DNA from: Actinomycetes bacterium
GTDB lineage: Bacteria > Actinomycetota > Actinomycetes > Actinomycetales > Cellulomonadaceae
DNA length: 9,294 bases
Direction of reading: 5' to 3'
Assembly: GCA_023432565.1 (NCBI GenBank)
Contig: JAEYUL010000132.1
Location: 1-9,294 of the forward strand
Shown here: in pieces, positions 1-6,477 of the stretch
Layout: each line of letters starts with the position of its first letter
Numbering within the stretch: the stretch's first letter is position 1
Translations under genes and position numbers: made by a program
The notes under the pieces: generated by a model
What the model was told of the DNA's origin: nothing
Databases searched by the model: none
What the model saw: the letters and a program-made list of their open reading frames with translations, nothing else

Positions 1-396
1 GGCGAGCGTCGCGGCGGCGCGCCGTCCGACGAGCGCGGCGACCGCGTCCGCCTGCCCGGGGTCGGTCACGTCGACGCCGTGGCGGGCGAGCCGGACCCGG
101 GCCGTCTCCCGCAGGCGGCGCATCGCACGCTCGCCCGCGCGACCGTCGCGGCCGACGATCGACCAGGCCAGATCCTGCAGGTCGCCGCGTGAGCCGTCGG
201 GGCGCACGTTGCGCTCGCGCTCCCAGTCGGGCTCCTCCTCGGGCTCGAGCCCCGTCGCGGCCACGACGAACGCGGCGACCGCGATCCCGAGCACGAACGA
301 GGACCACCACGAGAACCCCGCCATGAGCCCGAGACCCAGGCCCGCGAGCAGGCCGAGCCCTTCGCGCCACACGTGGCGCCCCACGACCCGGATCAC
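1..396 (-). CDS. Partial two-helix membrane protein of unknown function, downstream of the DUF4129 gene
   Basis: I do not recognise the family. The reading frame is open for 132 codons from a GTG at 396 to the window edge with no stop, so the C-terminus is missing. The start codon overlaps the stop of the upstream DUF4129 gene (GTGA, 393-396), which implies translational coupling and one operon. Residues about 11-28 and 33-50 are two hydrophobic segments separated by a short FSWWSS turn, so a membrane hairpin is likely. After an acidic stretch (EPEEEPDW, about 52-59) the rest is charged and probably cytosolic and helical, with an arginine-rich part (ERAMRRLRETARVRLARHG). In related actinobacteria a small membrane protein like this often sits between DUF4129 and MoxR-ATPase/DUF58 genes; that context is from memory. 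The frame and the GTG overlap are seen directly; the role is unknown. Confidence 0.7.
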   Translation of the reverse strand, partial: MIRVVGRHVWREGLGLLAGLGLGLMAGFSWWSSFVLGIAVAAFVVAATGLEPEEEPDWERERNVRPDGSRGDLQDLAWSIVGRDGRAGERAMRRLRETARVRLARHGVDVTDPGQADAVAALVGRRAAATLA

Positions 397-1289
397 GTCG
401 CGTCCTCGTCGGGCGACGGGCGGCCCAGGGGCTCGTCGTCCCGGCTCGTCGCGTCGCCGACGGGCTCGTCGTCCTGGCTCGTCGCGTCGTCGGCGGCCCG
501 ACGAGCGCGCAGGCCGCGGCTGATCTCGTGCAGCGCGGCACGCGCGCGGCTCACGTGCTCGGCGGTCACGGGGTGCTCGCTGAACCGCGCGACGAGGTAG
601 AGGTCGAGCAGCGTGCGGCTCGCGGCCGGGTCGGCGCGCGTCTCGTCGAGCAGCTCCAGGGTGAACTCGGTGGGGGTCTGCGCGCGGTCGCGCACGACGC
701 CGCTGCGCTCGGCCGACTGCTCGAGGGCGACCCACGCCGCGACCACGGCGTCGCCCGGCGGCAGGTCGCGGGCGAGTGCCTGCACGGCGTCGGCGACCCC
801 GGCCGAGAGCGCAGGCTGGGCCAGGTCGAGCACGTCCCCGCGCAAGACCTGCCCGGGTCCGAGGCCGTCGTCCACGGCGAGCTCGCGCTGCTGCTCGAGC
901 CACCTGCGCACGATCCGCACGGTCGTGCGGCCGAGGACCGCGAGCAGCACGAGAAGCAGGCAGAACGCGAGCACGACGAGCCACGGCGGCGCGCCGTCGG
1001 GCGGCACGGCCTCGGCGACGGCCTCGCGGGTCGGGGCGGGCGTCGGCTGGTCGCGGTCGGGCAGCAGCACCGAGGGCATCACGAACTCGGCACCCGGCCG
1101 CTGCTGCGGGACGAACGGTCCCGCGAGGGCGGACCCGAGCACCGTCACGACGACGAGAGCGCCCACGACGAGCGCGGTCCGCTGCGCGGCACGGACGCGC
1201 TCGAGCGCACGCCGACGCGCCTCGGGCCCGTCCGGGTCGTCGTGGTCCTGGGTCGTCAGGCGGTCCGGCCGGGTCGGGTGGACCGCCAT
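393..1289 (-). CDS. DUF4129 domain membrane protein
   Basis: A 298-residue protein with two membrane segments (about 38-58 and 101-121) around a Pro-rich loop of about 40 residues that is probably outside the cell. The cytosolic C-terminal part (about 165-262) matches the DUF4129 pattern: AAWVALEQSAERSG, then TPTEFTLELL (205-214), then LLDLYLVARFSEHPVT (227-242) and a final helix RARAALHEISRGLR. DUF4129 is the domain found at the end of TgpA-type transglutaminases and, alone, beside MoxR ATPase and DUF58 genes in actinobacteria. Its biochemical role is not known; a part in envelope or protein maturation is inferred from such clusters. The ATG at 1289 is supported by a Shine-Dalgarno sequence, GGAGG, on the minus strand (1296-1300), six bases upstream. 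The acidic tail carries two 11-residue repeats. The stop overlaps the next gene by four bases. Confidence 0.85.
   Translation of the reverse strand: MAVHPTRPDRLTTQDHDDPDGPEARRRALERVRAAQRTALVVGALVVVTVLGSALAGPFVPQQRPGAEFVMPSVLLPDRDQPTPAPTREAVAEAVPPDGAPPWLVVLAFCLLLVLLAVLGRTTVRIVRRWLEQQRELAVDDGLGPGQVLRGDVLDLAQPALSAGVADAVQALARDLPPGDAVVAAWVALEQSAERSGVVRDRAQTPTEFTLELLDETRADPAASRTLLDLYLVARFSEHPVTAEHVSRARAALHEISRGLRARRAADDATSQDDEPVGDATSRDDEPLGRPSPDEDAT
429..494. repeat. Two tandem 33-bp repeats inside the DUF4129 gene
   Basis: Two adjacent 33-bp units (429-461 and 462-494) differ at three positions by my count. They are in frame and encode, on the minus strand, DATSQDDEPVG (residues 268-278) and DATSRDDEPLG (residues 279-289) in the acidic, probably disordered tail. 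One more or one fewer copy would keep the frame, so copy number could vary between strains. Confidence 0.85.
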
Positions 1290-1481
1290 GCGCGCCCTCC
1301 CGGACCTCGTCGTGCGCCCGTGCGGCCGGGCGCCTGCCGTGACAGCGGCGTGCGTCCCGCACCCGCGCGCTCACGGTAACGACCCGGGGGCCCGCCGGAC
1401 GACATGATGGGCGAATCCTCCCGGACCGCCCGGGCATGGACCGGCCCGCGCCGGGCCGCCTCCGCCTGGGATGATGACGCC
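1290..1481. promoter_or_regulatory. Divergent spacer between the DUF4129 gene and purB
   Basis: This 192-bp spacer must hold the promoters for both directions. On the plus side a -10-like GATGAT (1470-1475) lies exactly six bases before the purB ATG, which suggests a leaderless purB transcript; no good -35 box is visible. On the minus side the DUF4129 gene has a Shine-Dalgarno sequence (1296-1300), but I cannot place its promoter. Two small dyads are present: CCGTGA (1337-1342) with TCACGG (1371-1376), and inside them GTGCG-TCC-CGCAC (1350-1362). They are short enough to occur by chance in this GC-rich DNA. Confidence 0.4.
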
Positions 1482-2921
1482 ATGACCTCTGCCGCGCGTG
1501 TGAGCCTCGCCGACGTGACCCCGCCGATCGCCCTCGGCCCGCTGGACGGCCGCTACCGTCCCGCGGTCGCGCCGCTCGTCGACCACCTGTCGGAGGCCGC
1601 CCTCAACCGGGCACGCGTGCACGTCGAGGTCGAGTGGCTCATCCACCTGACGAGCCACGCCGTCGTGCCGGGCGCTCCCGTGCTGAGCGCCGCCGAGCAG
1701 GCGTACCTGCGCGACGTGGTGGCCACGTTCGGCGCCGACGAGATCGCCGAGCTCGCCGAGATCGAGCGCGTCACGGTGCACGACGTGAAGGCGGTCGAGT
1801 ACTTCCTCAAGCGTCGGCTCGAGGCGGCACCGGCGACGCTCGGCCCGGACACCGTGCTGCCGTCGGTGGGCGAGCTGGTGCACTTCGCGTGCACGAGCGA
1901 GGACATCAACAACCTCTCCTACGCGCTCATGGTCCGGGGCGCGGTCCAGGACGTGTGGCTCCCCGCTGCGACGGCACTGGCCGACGAGGTGGCCGCGCTC
2001 GCCCGCGAGCACGCCGAGCAGCCGCTGCTCGCCCTGACCCACGGTCAGCCCGCGACTCCGACGACCCTCGGCAAGGAGCTGGCCGTGCTCGCGCACCGGC
2101 TGCGCCGCCAGCTGCGGCGCGTCGCGGGCGACGAGTACCTCGGCAAGATCAACGGGGCGACGGGCACGTACGGCGCGCACGTCGTGGCCGTCCCGGGCGC
2201 GGACTGGCAGGAGGTCTCACGCACGTTCGTCGAGCACCTGGGACTGACGTGGAACCCGCTGACGACGCAGATCGAGTCGCACGACTGGCAGGCCGAGCTC
2301 TACGCCGACGTGTCGCGCTTCAACCGTGTGCTGCACAACCTCGCCACCGACGTGTGGACGTACATCTCGCGAGGGGTGTTCATCCAGATCCCCGTGGCGG
2401 GCGCGACGGGCTCGTCGACGATGCCGCACAAGGTCAACCCGATCCGGTTCGAGAACGCCGAGGCCAACCTCGAGCTCTCGTCGGCCCTGCTCGACACGCT
2501 CGCCGCGACGCTCGTCACGTCCCGCCTGCAGCGGGACCTGACGGACTCGACCACGCAGCGCAACATCGGCCCGGCGTTCGGGCACAGCGTGCTGGCGATC
2601 GACAACGTGCGTCGCGGCCTGCGCGCGCTGTCGGTCGACACCGACCTGCTGGCGCGTGAGCTCGACGAGAACTGGGAGGTCCTCGGCGAGCCCGTGCAGT
2701 CCGCCATGCGCGCCGCGTCCGTGGCGGGCGTGACCGGGATGGAGAACCCGTACGAGCGCCTGAAGGACCTCACCCGCGGACGCCGGCTCACGGCGCAGGA
2801 CATGCGCGAGTTCATCGGCGGGCTCGGCCTGCCCGCCGACGTGGCGGCGCGGCTGCAGGAGCTCACGCCGGCCGGCTACACGGGGCTCGCGGCGGCGCTC
2901 GTCGCCCACCTGGACGACTGA
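1482..2921 (+). CDS. purB: Adenylosuccinate lyase
   Basis: PurB cleaves SAICAR to AICAR plus fumarate, and adenylosuccinate to AMP plus fumarate, so it acts twice in purine synthesis; it works as a cytosolic homotetramer. The 479-residue product has the family landmarks in order: LGPLDGRYR (18-26), HDVKAVEYFLK (100-110), FACTSEDINNLS (135-146), THGQPATP with the catalytic-type His188, NGATGTYGAH (224-233), and the flexible-loop signature GSSTMPHKVNP (310-320) containing the catalytic serine. It continues with QRDLTDSTTQRN and ends in TPAGYTGLA. These motifs follow the E. coli PurB pattern rather than the shorter Bacillus-type enzyme. I chose the ATG at 1482 because the open frame upstream (from 1404) adds 26 residues unlike the family, and because a -10-like hexamer lies six bases before 1482. 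A strong hairpin follows the stop, so it is probably monocistronic. Confidence 0.97.
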   Translation: MTSAARVSLADVTPPIALGPLDGRYRPAVAPLVDHLSEAALNRARVHVEVEWLIHLTSHAVVPGAPVLSAAEQAYLRDVVATFGADEIAELAEIERVTVHDVKAVEYFLKRRLEAAPATLGPDTVLPSVGELVHFACTSEDINNLSYALMVRGAVQDVWLPAATALADEVAALAREHAEQPLLALTHGQPATPTTLGKELAVLAHRLRRQLRRVAGDEYLGKINGATGTYGAHVVAVPGADWQEVSRTFVEHLGLTWNPLTTQIESHDWQAELYADVSRFNRVLHNLATDVWTYISRGVFIQIPVAGATGSSTMPHKVNPIRFENAEANLELSSALLDTLAATLVTSRLQRDLTDSTTQRNIGPAFGHSVLAIDNVRRGLRALSVDTDLLARELDENWEVLGEPVQSAMRAASVAGVTGMENPYERLKDLTRGRRLTAQDMREFIGGLGLPADVAARLQELTPAGYTGLAAALVAHLDD

Positions 2922-2938
2922 CTCGCGTCACCTCGCAG

Positions 2939-2965
2939 GGGCGGGCGGCTCCCGGCCGCCTGCCC
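2939..2965 (+). terminator. Strong hairpin after purB
   Basis: GGGCGGGCGGC (2939-2949) and GCCGCCTGCCC (2955-2965) form an 11-bp stem with one G-U wobble and a five-base loop, starting 17 bases after the purB stop. No T-tract follows, as is common for terminators in GC-rich actinobacteria. Termination is inferred from stem strength and position. Confidence 0.65.
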
Positions 2966-2974
2966 GCGGTGCGG

Positions 2975-2990
2975 TGTGACAGCCGTCACA
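2975..2990. promoter_or_regulatory. CRP/GlxR-family operator candidate, TGTGA-N6-TCACA
   Basis: TGTGACAGCCGTCACA is a perfect match to the TGTGA-N6-TCACA consensus of cAMP-binding CRP-family regulators, which includes GlxR of Corynebacterium and Crp of Mycobacterium. The dyad extends by one more base pair on each side of the 16-mer (2974-2991). It lies about 190 bp before the gene at 3177 and just after the purB terminator, so it most likely serves the 3177 gene. The regulator itself is not in the window. Confidence 0.5.
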
Positions 2991-3061
2991 CGCCGACGAC
3001 CGGAAAGGATTACGGGCCGCGGTCCGTCCCACTTCCGAAGGACACGACCTGGACACGCGAT

Positions 3062-3081
3062 CCGATTCCTTGCAGAATCGG
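3062..3081. promoter_or_regulatory. Inverted repeat in the leader region of the 3177 gene
   Basis: CCGATTC (3062-3068) and GAATCGG (3075-3081) are perfect inverted arms around the loop CTTGCA. The TCCGATT part of the left arm recurs at 3092-3098, and CGATCC occurs at 3058-3063 and 3085-3090, so this stretch is a cluster of related half-sites. It could be an operator or an RNA hairpin in the 5' leader. I see no convincing -35/-10 pair nearby. Confidence 0.35.
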
Positions 3082-3176
3082 GCCCGATCCGTCCGATTTA
3101 CCCGTTCCCGGCGTGCTCCTCGTGACGCGCCGCTCGCAACGGTCACCGTCCGTCTCCAGTCGTAGGCGAGGCCGCC

Positions 3177-4049
3177 ATGACCCTGATGCAGAAGGCGATC
3201 ACCCCAGCGCTCGCGCGGGCCCACGTCGAGAGTGGGTACGACCGGATGGCCGGCTACGTGGTGCGCGCCGAGGACGTCGCGTTCGCCACCACGCCGGCTC
3301 AGCTGTTCGAGGTGCACGGTCTGGGCTACCCGGGTTCGCCGTTCCGTCCCGACGCCCAGTTCATCGACCTGCTGCGGTTCGAGTCCGGGCCCCAGCTGCA
3401 GTACCGGGACGTCCCGGGCTACATCGTGCCCCTGTGGTGGCTGCGGCACTCGCGCCTGACACCGGGTGCCGAGCTCGTCCGGGTCTTCGCCGACGGCTCG
3501 GTCACGCTCCTGGCCCGCTACGGCGACGTCGGGACCGGCTGGTCCGTGACGAACCTCGGCCACCGTCCCGCGCTCGCGTCCCTGTCGAGGTGCGTCGGGC
3601 CGGTCGCGAAGTGGCACAGCGCCTACCTCGAGGCGGACCTCGTCGACGGCGGCAGCACCGTGGTGCTCGCCCTGGCGAACCCGCCGCTCGCCGAGACCGG
3701 CTTCCAGCAGGCGCAGTCGGGCCGGTGGTTCCGCCGCGTCCCGCGCGAGGACGTCTCGGAGCTGTTCGAGCTGGACCTGACCGCCCGCTGGAACGGGCTC
3801 GCGGTCCGCGTCGTCGACCAGTGGCAGGACGCGCAGCGGTACGTCGTGGCGCGCATCTCGCACCTCGGAGACGACCTCGACCACGCCGAGCACCTGCGGC
3901 TCGACCGCGTCGAGGCCGGCGTCTACGAGGCGGTCGTGTACGCCGCGGAGCTCACGGACATCCAGACCAACCAGGTCGTGCCGCACACGTGGTCGCCGGG
4001 TCCGGCCCGTCCGCTGCGCCGCCCGGTCCCGTCGCGCTCCTCGTACTGA
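3177..4049 (+). CDS. Uncharacterised 290-residue soluble protein
   Basis: I do not recognise the family. It has no signal peptide and no membrane segment and looks cytosolic. Residues about 1-30 are probably helical (MTLMQKAITPALARAHVESGYDRMAGYVV). Two parts then alternate strands and turns. The first (about 25-125) contains FEVHGLGYPGSPF (44-56) and a Trp-rich stretch, IVPLWWLRHSRL. The second (about 195-265) contains ARWNGLAVRVVDQW and ARISHLGDDLDHAEHLRLDRVEAGVYEAVV, and reads like a small SH3-like all-beta unit. GAELVRVFADGSVTLLARYGDV and GLAVRVVDQWQDAQRYVVARI are loosely similar, so an old internal duplication is possible. The C-terminal 20 or so residues are Pro/Arg-rich and probably disordered. 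The ATG at 3177 has a purine-rich AGGCGAGG (3164-3171) at suitable spacing. Codon bias matches the neighbours, so the gene is real. Its CRP-like upstream site hints at carbon-state control. Confidence 0.85.
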   Translation: MTLMQKAITPALARAHVESGYDRMAGYVVRAEDVAFATTPAQLFEVHGLGYPGSPFRPDAQFIDLLRFESGPQLQYRDVPGYIVPLWWLRHSRLTPGAELVRVFADGSVTLLARYGDVGTGWSVTNLGHRPALASLSRCVGPVAKWHSAYLEADLVDGGSTVVLALANPPLAETGFQQAQSGRWFRRVPREDVSELFELDLTARWNGLAVRVVDQWQDAQRYVVARISHLGDDLDHAEHLRLDRVEAGVYEAVVYAAELTDIQTNQVVPHTWSPGPARPLRRPVPSRSSY

Positions 4050-4108
4050 CCTGTCTCATACTGACCGGCCCTCAGCCTGACCGGTGCTCGGACTGTCCGG
4101 TCCTCAGC
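4046..4108. repeat. Degenerate 15-16-bp tandem repeat between convergent genes
   Basis: Four consecutive units begin at 4046, 4061, 4077 and 4093, with cores CTGACCTG, CTGACCGG, CTGACCGG and CTGTCCGG. The second and fourth also share CCTCAGC (4070-4076 and 4102-4108). The array begins at the last codons of the 3177 gene and ends in the last codons of hemA, filling the whole 54-bp gap. GACCGG (4079-4084) can pair with CCGGTC (4097-4102), so the array may also act as a weak bidirectional terminator for the two converging genes. Confidence 0.65.
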
Positions 4109-5360
4109 GCACGCCGACCGCGCCGGGCAGCGCGGGCACGTCGACGGCCGCGAGCTCGGCCAGCGCGGCCGCGTAGGCCGCGGTGTCGCCCGCCCGGGCG
4201 GCCTCACGGGCACGGACCGTCGGGCCGTGCAGCGCCGCGCGGGTCCTCCGGCGCGCCGCGCGCGCCGCTCGCTCGTCCGTGTCGAGCTCGGACAGCGCGG
4301 ACTCCAGGCCGCCCAGCACGCGTGAGCGCTCCGCGAGCACGGCGGGGCTCCACTCCCGCACGCGACGGTCGGCCTCGTACTCCTCGGCAGCCTGCGCGAC
4401 GAGCGCGCGGGCGGCCTGCACCGCGCCGTGCTCCGCGGGCGCGTGCTCGGCGACGGTCGTGAGGGACACCAGCCGCACCCCCGGCAGCGACCGCACGCCC
4501 GGGTCCACGTCGTGCCGCAGCGCCAGGTCGACGACCGTGAGCGGCTGCGCGCCGTCCGAGCGGGTCCGCGCGAGCGCGTCGACCGTCAGGACGGCTCCCG
4601 CCGCACCCGAGCACGCGACGACGAGGTCGACGCCCGCGAGCTCGGTGGCGAGGTCCGCACCCGCGGGCACCGCGCCCACGCCCCGCGCGGCGGCGAACGG
4701 CCCGGCCCGGCCGCTCGGGGAGTACACCCGCACGTCGCGGCAGCCACGTGCCTTGAGCGCGGCGAGCGACGCGCCCGCGTAGGAGCCGGTGCCGACGAGC
4801 ACGCACCGCACGCGGTCCCACGCGACCAGCTCGCGCTCGGCGATGTCGAGCGCGACACCCACGACGGACCGGCCGGCGGCCCCGAGCCCGGTGCGCTTCT
4901 CGACGGTGCGCGACACGCGTGAGGCCGCCTGGAACAAGCCCTCCAGCGCGCTCGTCGTCGTGCCGTCCTTGCGCGCGGTCGTCAGCGCCCGGCGGACCTG
5001 CCCGGCGATCTCGCGCTCGCCGACGACCATCGACTCGAGCCCGCTCGCGACCGCGAACAGGTGCGCCGCGGTCTCGGTACCCGTGGTGACGGTCAGGTGC
5101 GCGGCCACGCTCGCCGGGTCGTAGCCGGAGCGTGCGGCGACCGTGGCGGCCACGGCCGCGCGGGCCTGCGGGGCGTGCGCGGCGTCGTCCACGTCCAGGT
5201 ACAGCTCGAAGCGGTTGCACGTCGCGAGCACGACGACGCCGCTGACCGCGGGAGAGGCACCGACGAGCTCGCGGCCCACGGCCTGCACGTCCGACGAGAG
5301 ACGCTCGAGCACGCCGAGATCGAGATCGCGGTGTGAAGCGACGAGGGAGAGCAGCACCAC
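4104..5360 (-). CDS. hemA: Glutamyl-tRNA reductase
   Basis: HemA reduces glutamyl-tRNA(Glu) with NADPH to glutamate-1-semialdehyde, the first committed and usually regulated step of C5-pathway heme synthesis. The 418-residue product shows the N-terminal LLSLVASHRD (3-12), the catalytic cysteine Cys48 in LATCNRFELYL (45-55), the conserved ASGLESMVVGEREIAGQVRRAL (105-125), RTGLGAAGRSV (156-166), and an NADPH-binding VLVGTGSYAG (187-196). The C-terminal dimerisation part (about 300-418) is Ala/Arg-rich and more divergent from textbook enzymes. The GTG at 5360 is chosen because it puts LLSLVASHR at the usual distance from the N-terminus; the adjacent GTG at 5357 would remove only one residue. There is no Shine-Dalgarno sequence; TTGAAT (minus strand, 5368-5373) lies seven bases upstream. 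It is divergent from hemE and converges with the 3177 gene. Confidence 0.96.
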   Translation of the reverse strand: MVLLSLVASHRDLDLGVLERLSSDVQAVGRELVGASPAVSGVVVLATCNRFELYLDVDDAAHAPQARAAVAATVAARSGYDPASVAAHLTVTTGTETAAHLFAVASGLESMVVGEREIAGQVRRALTTARKDGTTTSALEGLFQAASRVSRTVEKRTGLGAAGRSVVGVALDIAERELVAWDRVRCVLVGTGSYAGASLAALKARGCRDVRVYSPSGRAGPFAAARGVGAVPAGADLATELAGVDLVVACSGAAGAVLTVDALARTRSDGAQPLTVVDLALRHDVDPGVRSLPGVRLVSLTTVAEHAPAEHGAVQAARALVAQAAEEYEADRRVREWSPAVLAERSRVLGGLESALSELDTDERAARAARRRTRAALHGPTVRAREAARAGDTAAYAAALAELAAVDVPALPGAVGVR

Positions 5361-5417
5361 GTGCTCGATTCAACCACCCGGGCAACCCGGACAAGAAATG
5401 TCAGGCACAATCATCAC
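5361..5417. promoter_or_regulatory. Divergent hemA/hemE promoter region
   Basis: Only 57 bp separate the two GTG start codons, and each lies in a CACGTG palindrome (5358-5363 and 5415-5420). For hemE, the -10-like CACAAT (5406-5411) is six bases before its GTG. For hemA, the minus-strand TTGAAT (5368-5373) is seven bases before its GTG, with TTGTCC (minus strand, 5389-5394) as a possible -35 at short, 15-base spacing. The dyad CCGGG-CAA-CCCGG (5378-5390) lies between the two -10 boxes and could be an operator for both genes. Hexamer matches are about four of six, so the promoters are provisional. Confidence 0.5.
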
Positions 5418-6476
5418 GTGCTTTCTGCAGGCCATCCGCTCGTCGACGGGCGCACGTCACATTCTCCGCTGGTCCAGGCCTATTCCGGCCGCCGTCCGGA
5501 TCGCCTTCCCGTGTGGTTCATGCGGCAGGCGGGCCGCTCGCTGCCCGAGTACCGCCGGCTGCGGGCGGGCACCGCGATGCTCGAGGCGTGCCTCGACCCG
5601 GCGCTCGCGTCCGAGATCACGCTGCAGCCCGTGCGGCGCCACGGCGTCGACGCGGCGATCTTCTTCTCGGACATCGTCGTGCCGCTGCGGCTCGCGGGAG
5701 TGGACGTCGAGATCAAGCCGGGGGTCGGGCCCGTCATGGGCACGCCCGTGCGGACGGCCGACGACGTCGCGCGCCTCGCCGAGCTGACGCTCACCGACCA
5801 GGCGCTGGCGCCGGTCGCCGAGGGCGTCGCCCGCACGGTCGCCCAGCTCGGCTCGACGCCGCTGATCGGCTTCGCGGGCGCGCCGTTCACGCTCGCGGCG
5901 TACCTGGTCGAGGGGGGGCCGTCGCGCGACCACCTCGCGGCACGCACCCTCATGCACGCGGACCCGCCGGCGTGGCAGGCGCTCACGCGGTGGACCGCCC
6001 AGGTCACCGGCGCGTTCCTGCGTGCGCAGGTGCTCGCCGGGGCGTCCGCCGCGCAGCTGTTCGACTCGTGGGCGGGTGCGCTGTCGCTCGCCGACTACAC
6101 GGCGCACGTCGCTCCCGCCTCCGCCCGCGCGCTCGCGGCCGTGCACGACCTCGACGTGCGGACCGTGCACTTCGGCACAGGCACCGGTGAGCTGCTCGCG
6201 GCGATGCGCGACGTGGGCGCCGACGTGGTCGGTGTGGACTACCGCATCCCGCTCGACGAGGCCGCGCGCCGTGTCGGGGACCGCACGCCCCTGCAGGGCA
6301 ACATCGACCCCGCGCTGCTCGCGGCGCCCTGGCCCGTGCTCGAGGCCCACGTCCGCGACGTCGTCGCACGCGGCCGCAGCGCGCCCGCGCACGTGGTCAA
6401 CCTCGGCCACGGCGTGCCGCCGAGCACCGACCCGGACGTGCTGACGCGCGTCGTCGAGCTCGTGCACGCCCTGTGA
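5418..6476 (+). CDS. hemE: Uroporphyrinogen decarboxylase
   Basis: HemE decarboxylates the four acetate side chains of uroporphyrinogen III to give coproporphyrinogen III in the cytosol, without a cofactor. The 352-residue product has both family signatures: LPVWFMRQAGRSLPEYR (30-46), which supplies the substrate-binding arginines, and IGFAGAPFTLAAYLVEGG (150-167). Other landmarks are FFSDIVVPL with the key aspartate Asp85, FDSWAG (215-220), LQGNIDP (292-298) and NLGHGVPPSTDP (328-339) with His331. I prefer the GTG at 5418 over the in-frame GTG at 5361. The shorter form has the usual family length, the extra 19 residues look unlike coding sequence of this family, and a -10-like hexamer ends six bases before 5418. 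There is no Shine-Dalgarno sequence, so a leaderless message is likely. hemY follows after 19 bp, so the two are probably co-transcribed. Confidence 0.96.
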   Translation: MLSAGHPLVDGRTSHSPLVQAYSGRRPDRLPVWFMRQAGRSLPEYRRLRAGTAMLEACLDPALASEITLQPVRRHGVDAAIFFSDIVVPLRLAGVDVEIKPGVGPVMGTPVRTADDVARLAELTLTDQALAPVAEGVARTVAQLGSTPLIGFAGAPFTLAAYLVEGGPSRDHLAARTLMHADPPAWQALTRWTAQVTGAFLRAQVLAGASAAQLFDSWAGALSLADYTAHVAPASARALAAVHDLDVRTVHFGTGTGELLAAMRDVGADVVGVDYRIPLDEAARRVGDRTPLQGNIDPALLAAPWPVLEAHVRDVVARGRSAPAHVVNLGHGVPPSTDPDVLTRVVELVHAL

Positions 6477-6477
6477 C

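Noticed and set aside
1337..1376. CCGTGA/TCACGG and GTGCG/CGCAC dyads upstream of the DUF4129 gene
   Set aside because: The arms are only five to six bases, and the outer pair is 28 bases apart, so chance is a sufficient explanation.
1404..1481. Upstream ATG extending purB by 26 residues
   Set aside because: The extension does not resemble the PurB N-terminus, and the -10-like box six bases before 1482 would fall inside it.
3122..3146. GTGAC ... GTCAC pair as a second CRP-like site
   Set aside because: The half-sites are 15 bases apart rather than six and lack the TGTGA core.
2969..4462. Plus-strand 497-codon frame across the spacer, the 3177 gene and the hemA 3' end
   Set aside because: The product is almost pure Arg/Pro/Ala/Gly. 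It overlaps a better frame in one half and the antisense of hemA in the other, so it is a compositional artefact.
5361..5417. In-frame GTG at 5361 as the hemE start
   Set aside because: It would abut the hemA start and run through the whole divergent promoter region. The added 19 residues (Thr/Arg/Asn/His-rich) do not fit the family.
5361..5417. Rex-type operator in the hemA/hemE spacer
   Set aside because: TTGTG occurs on the minus strand, but the symmetrical CACAA half needed for a Rex site is not at the right distance.
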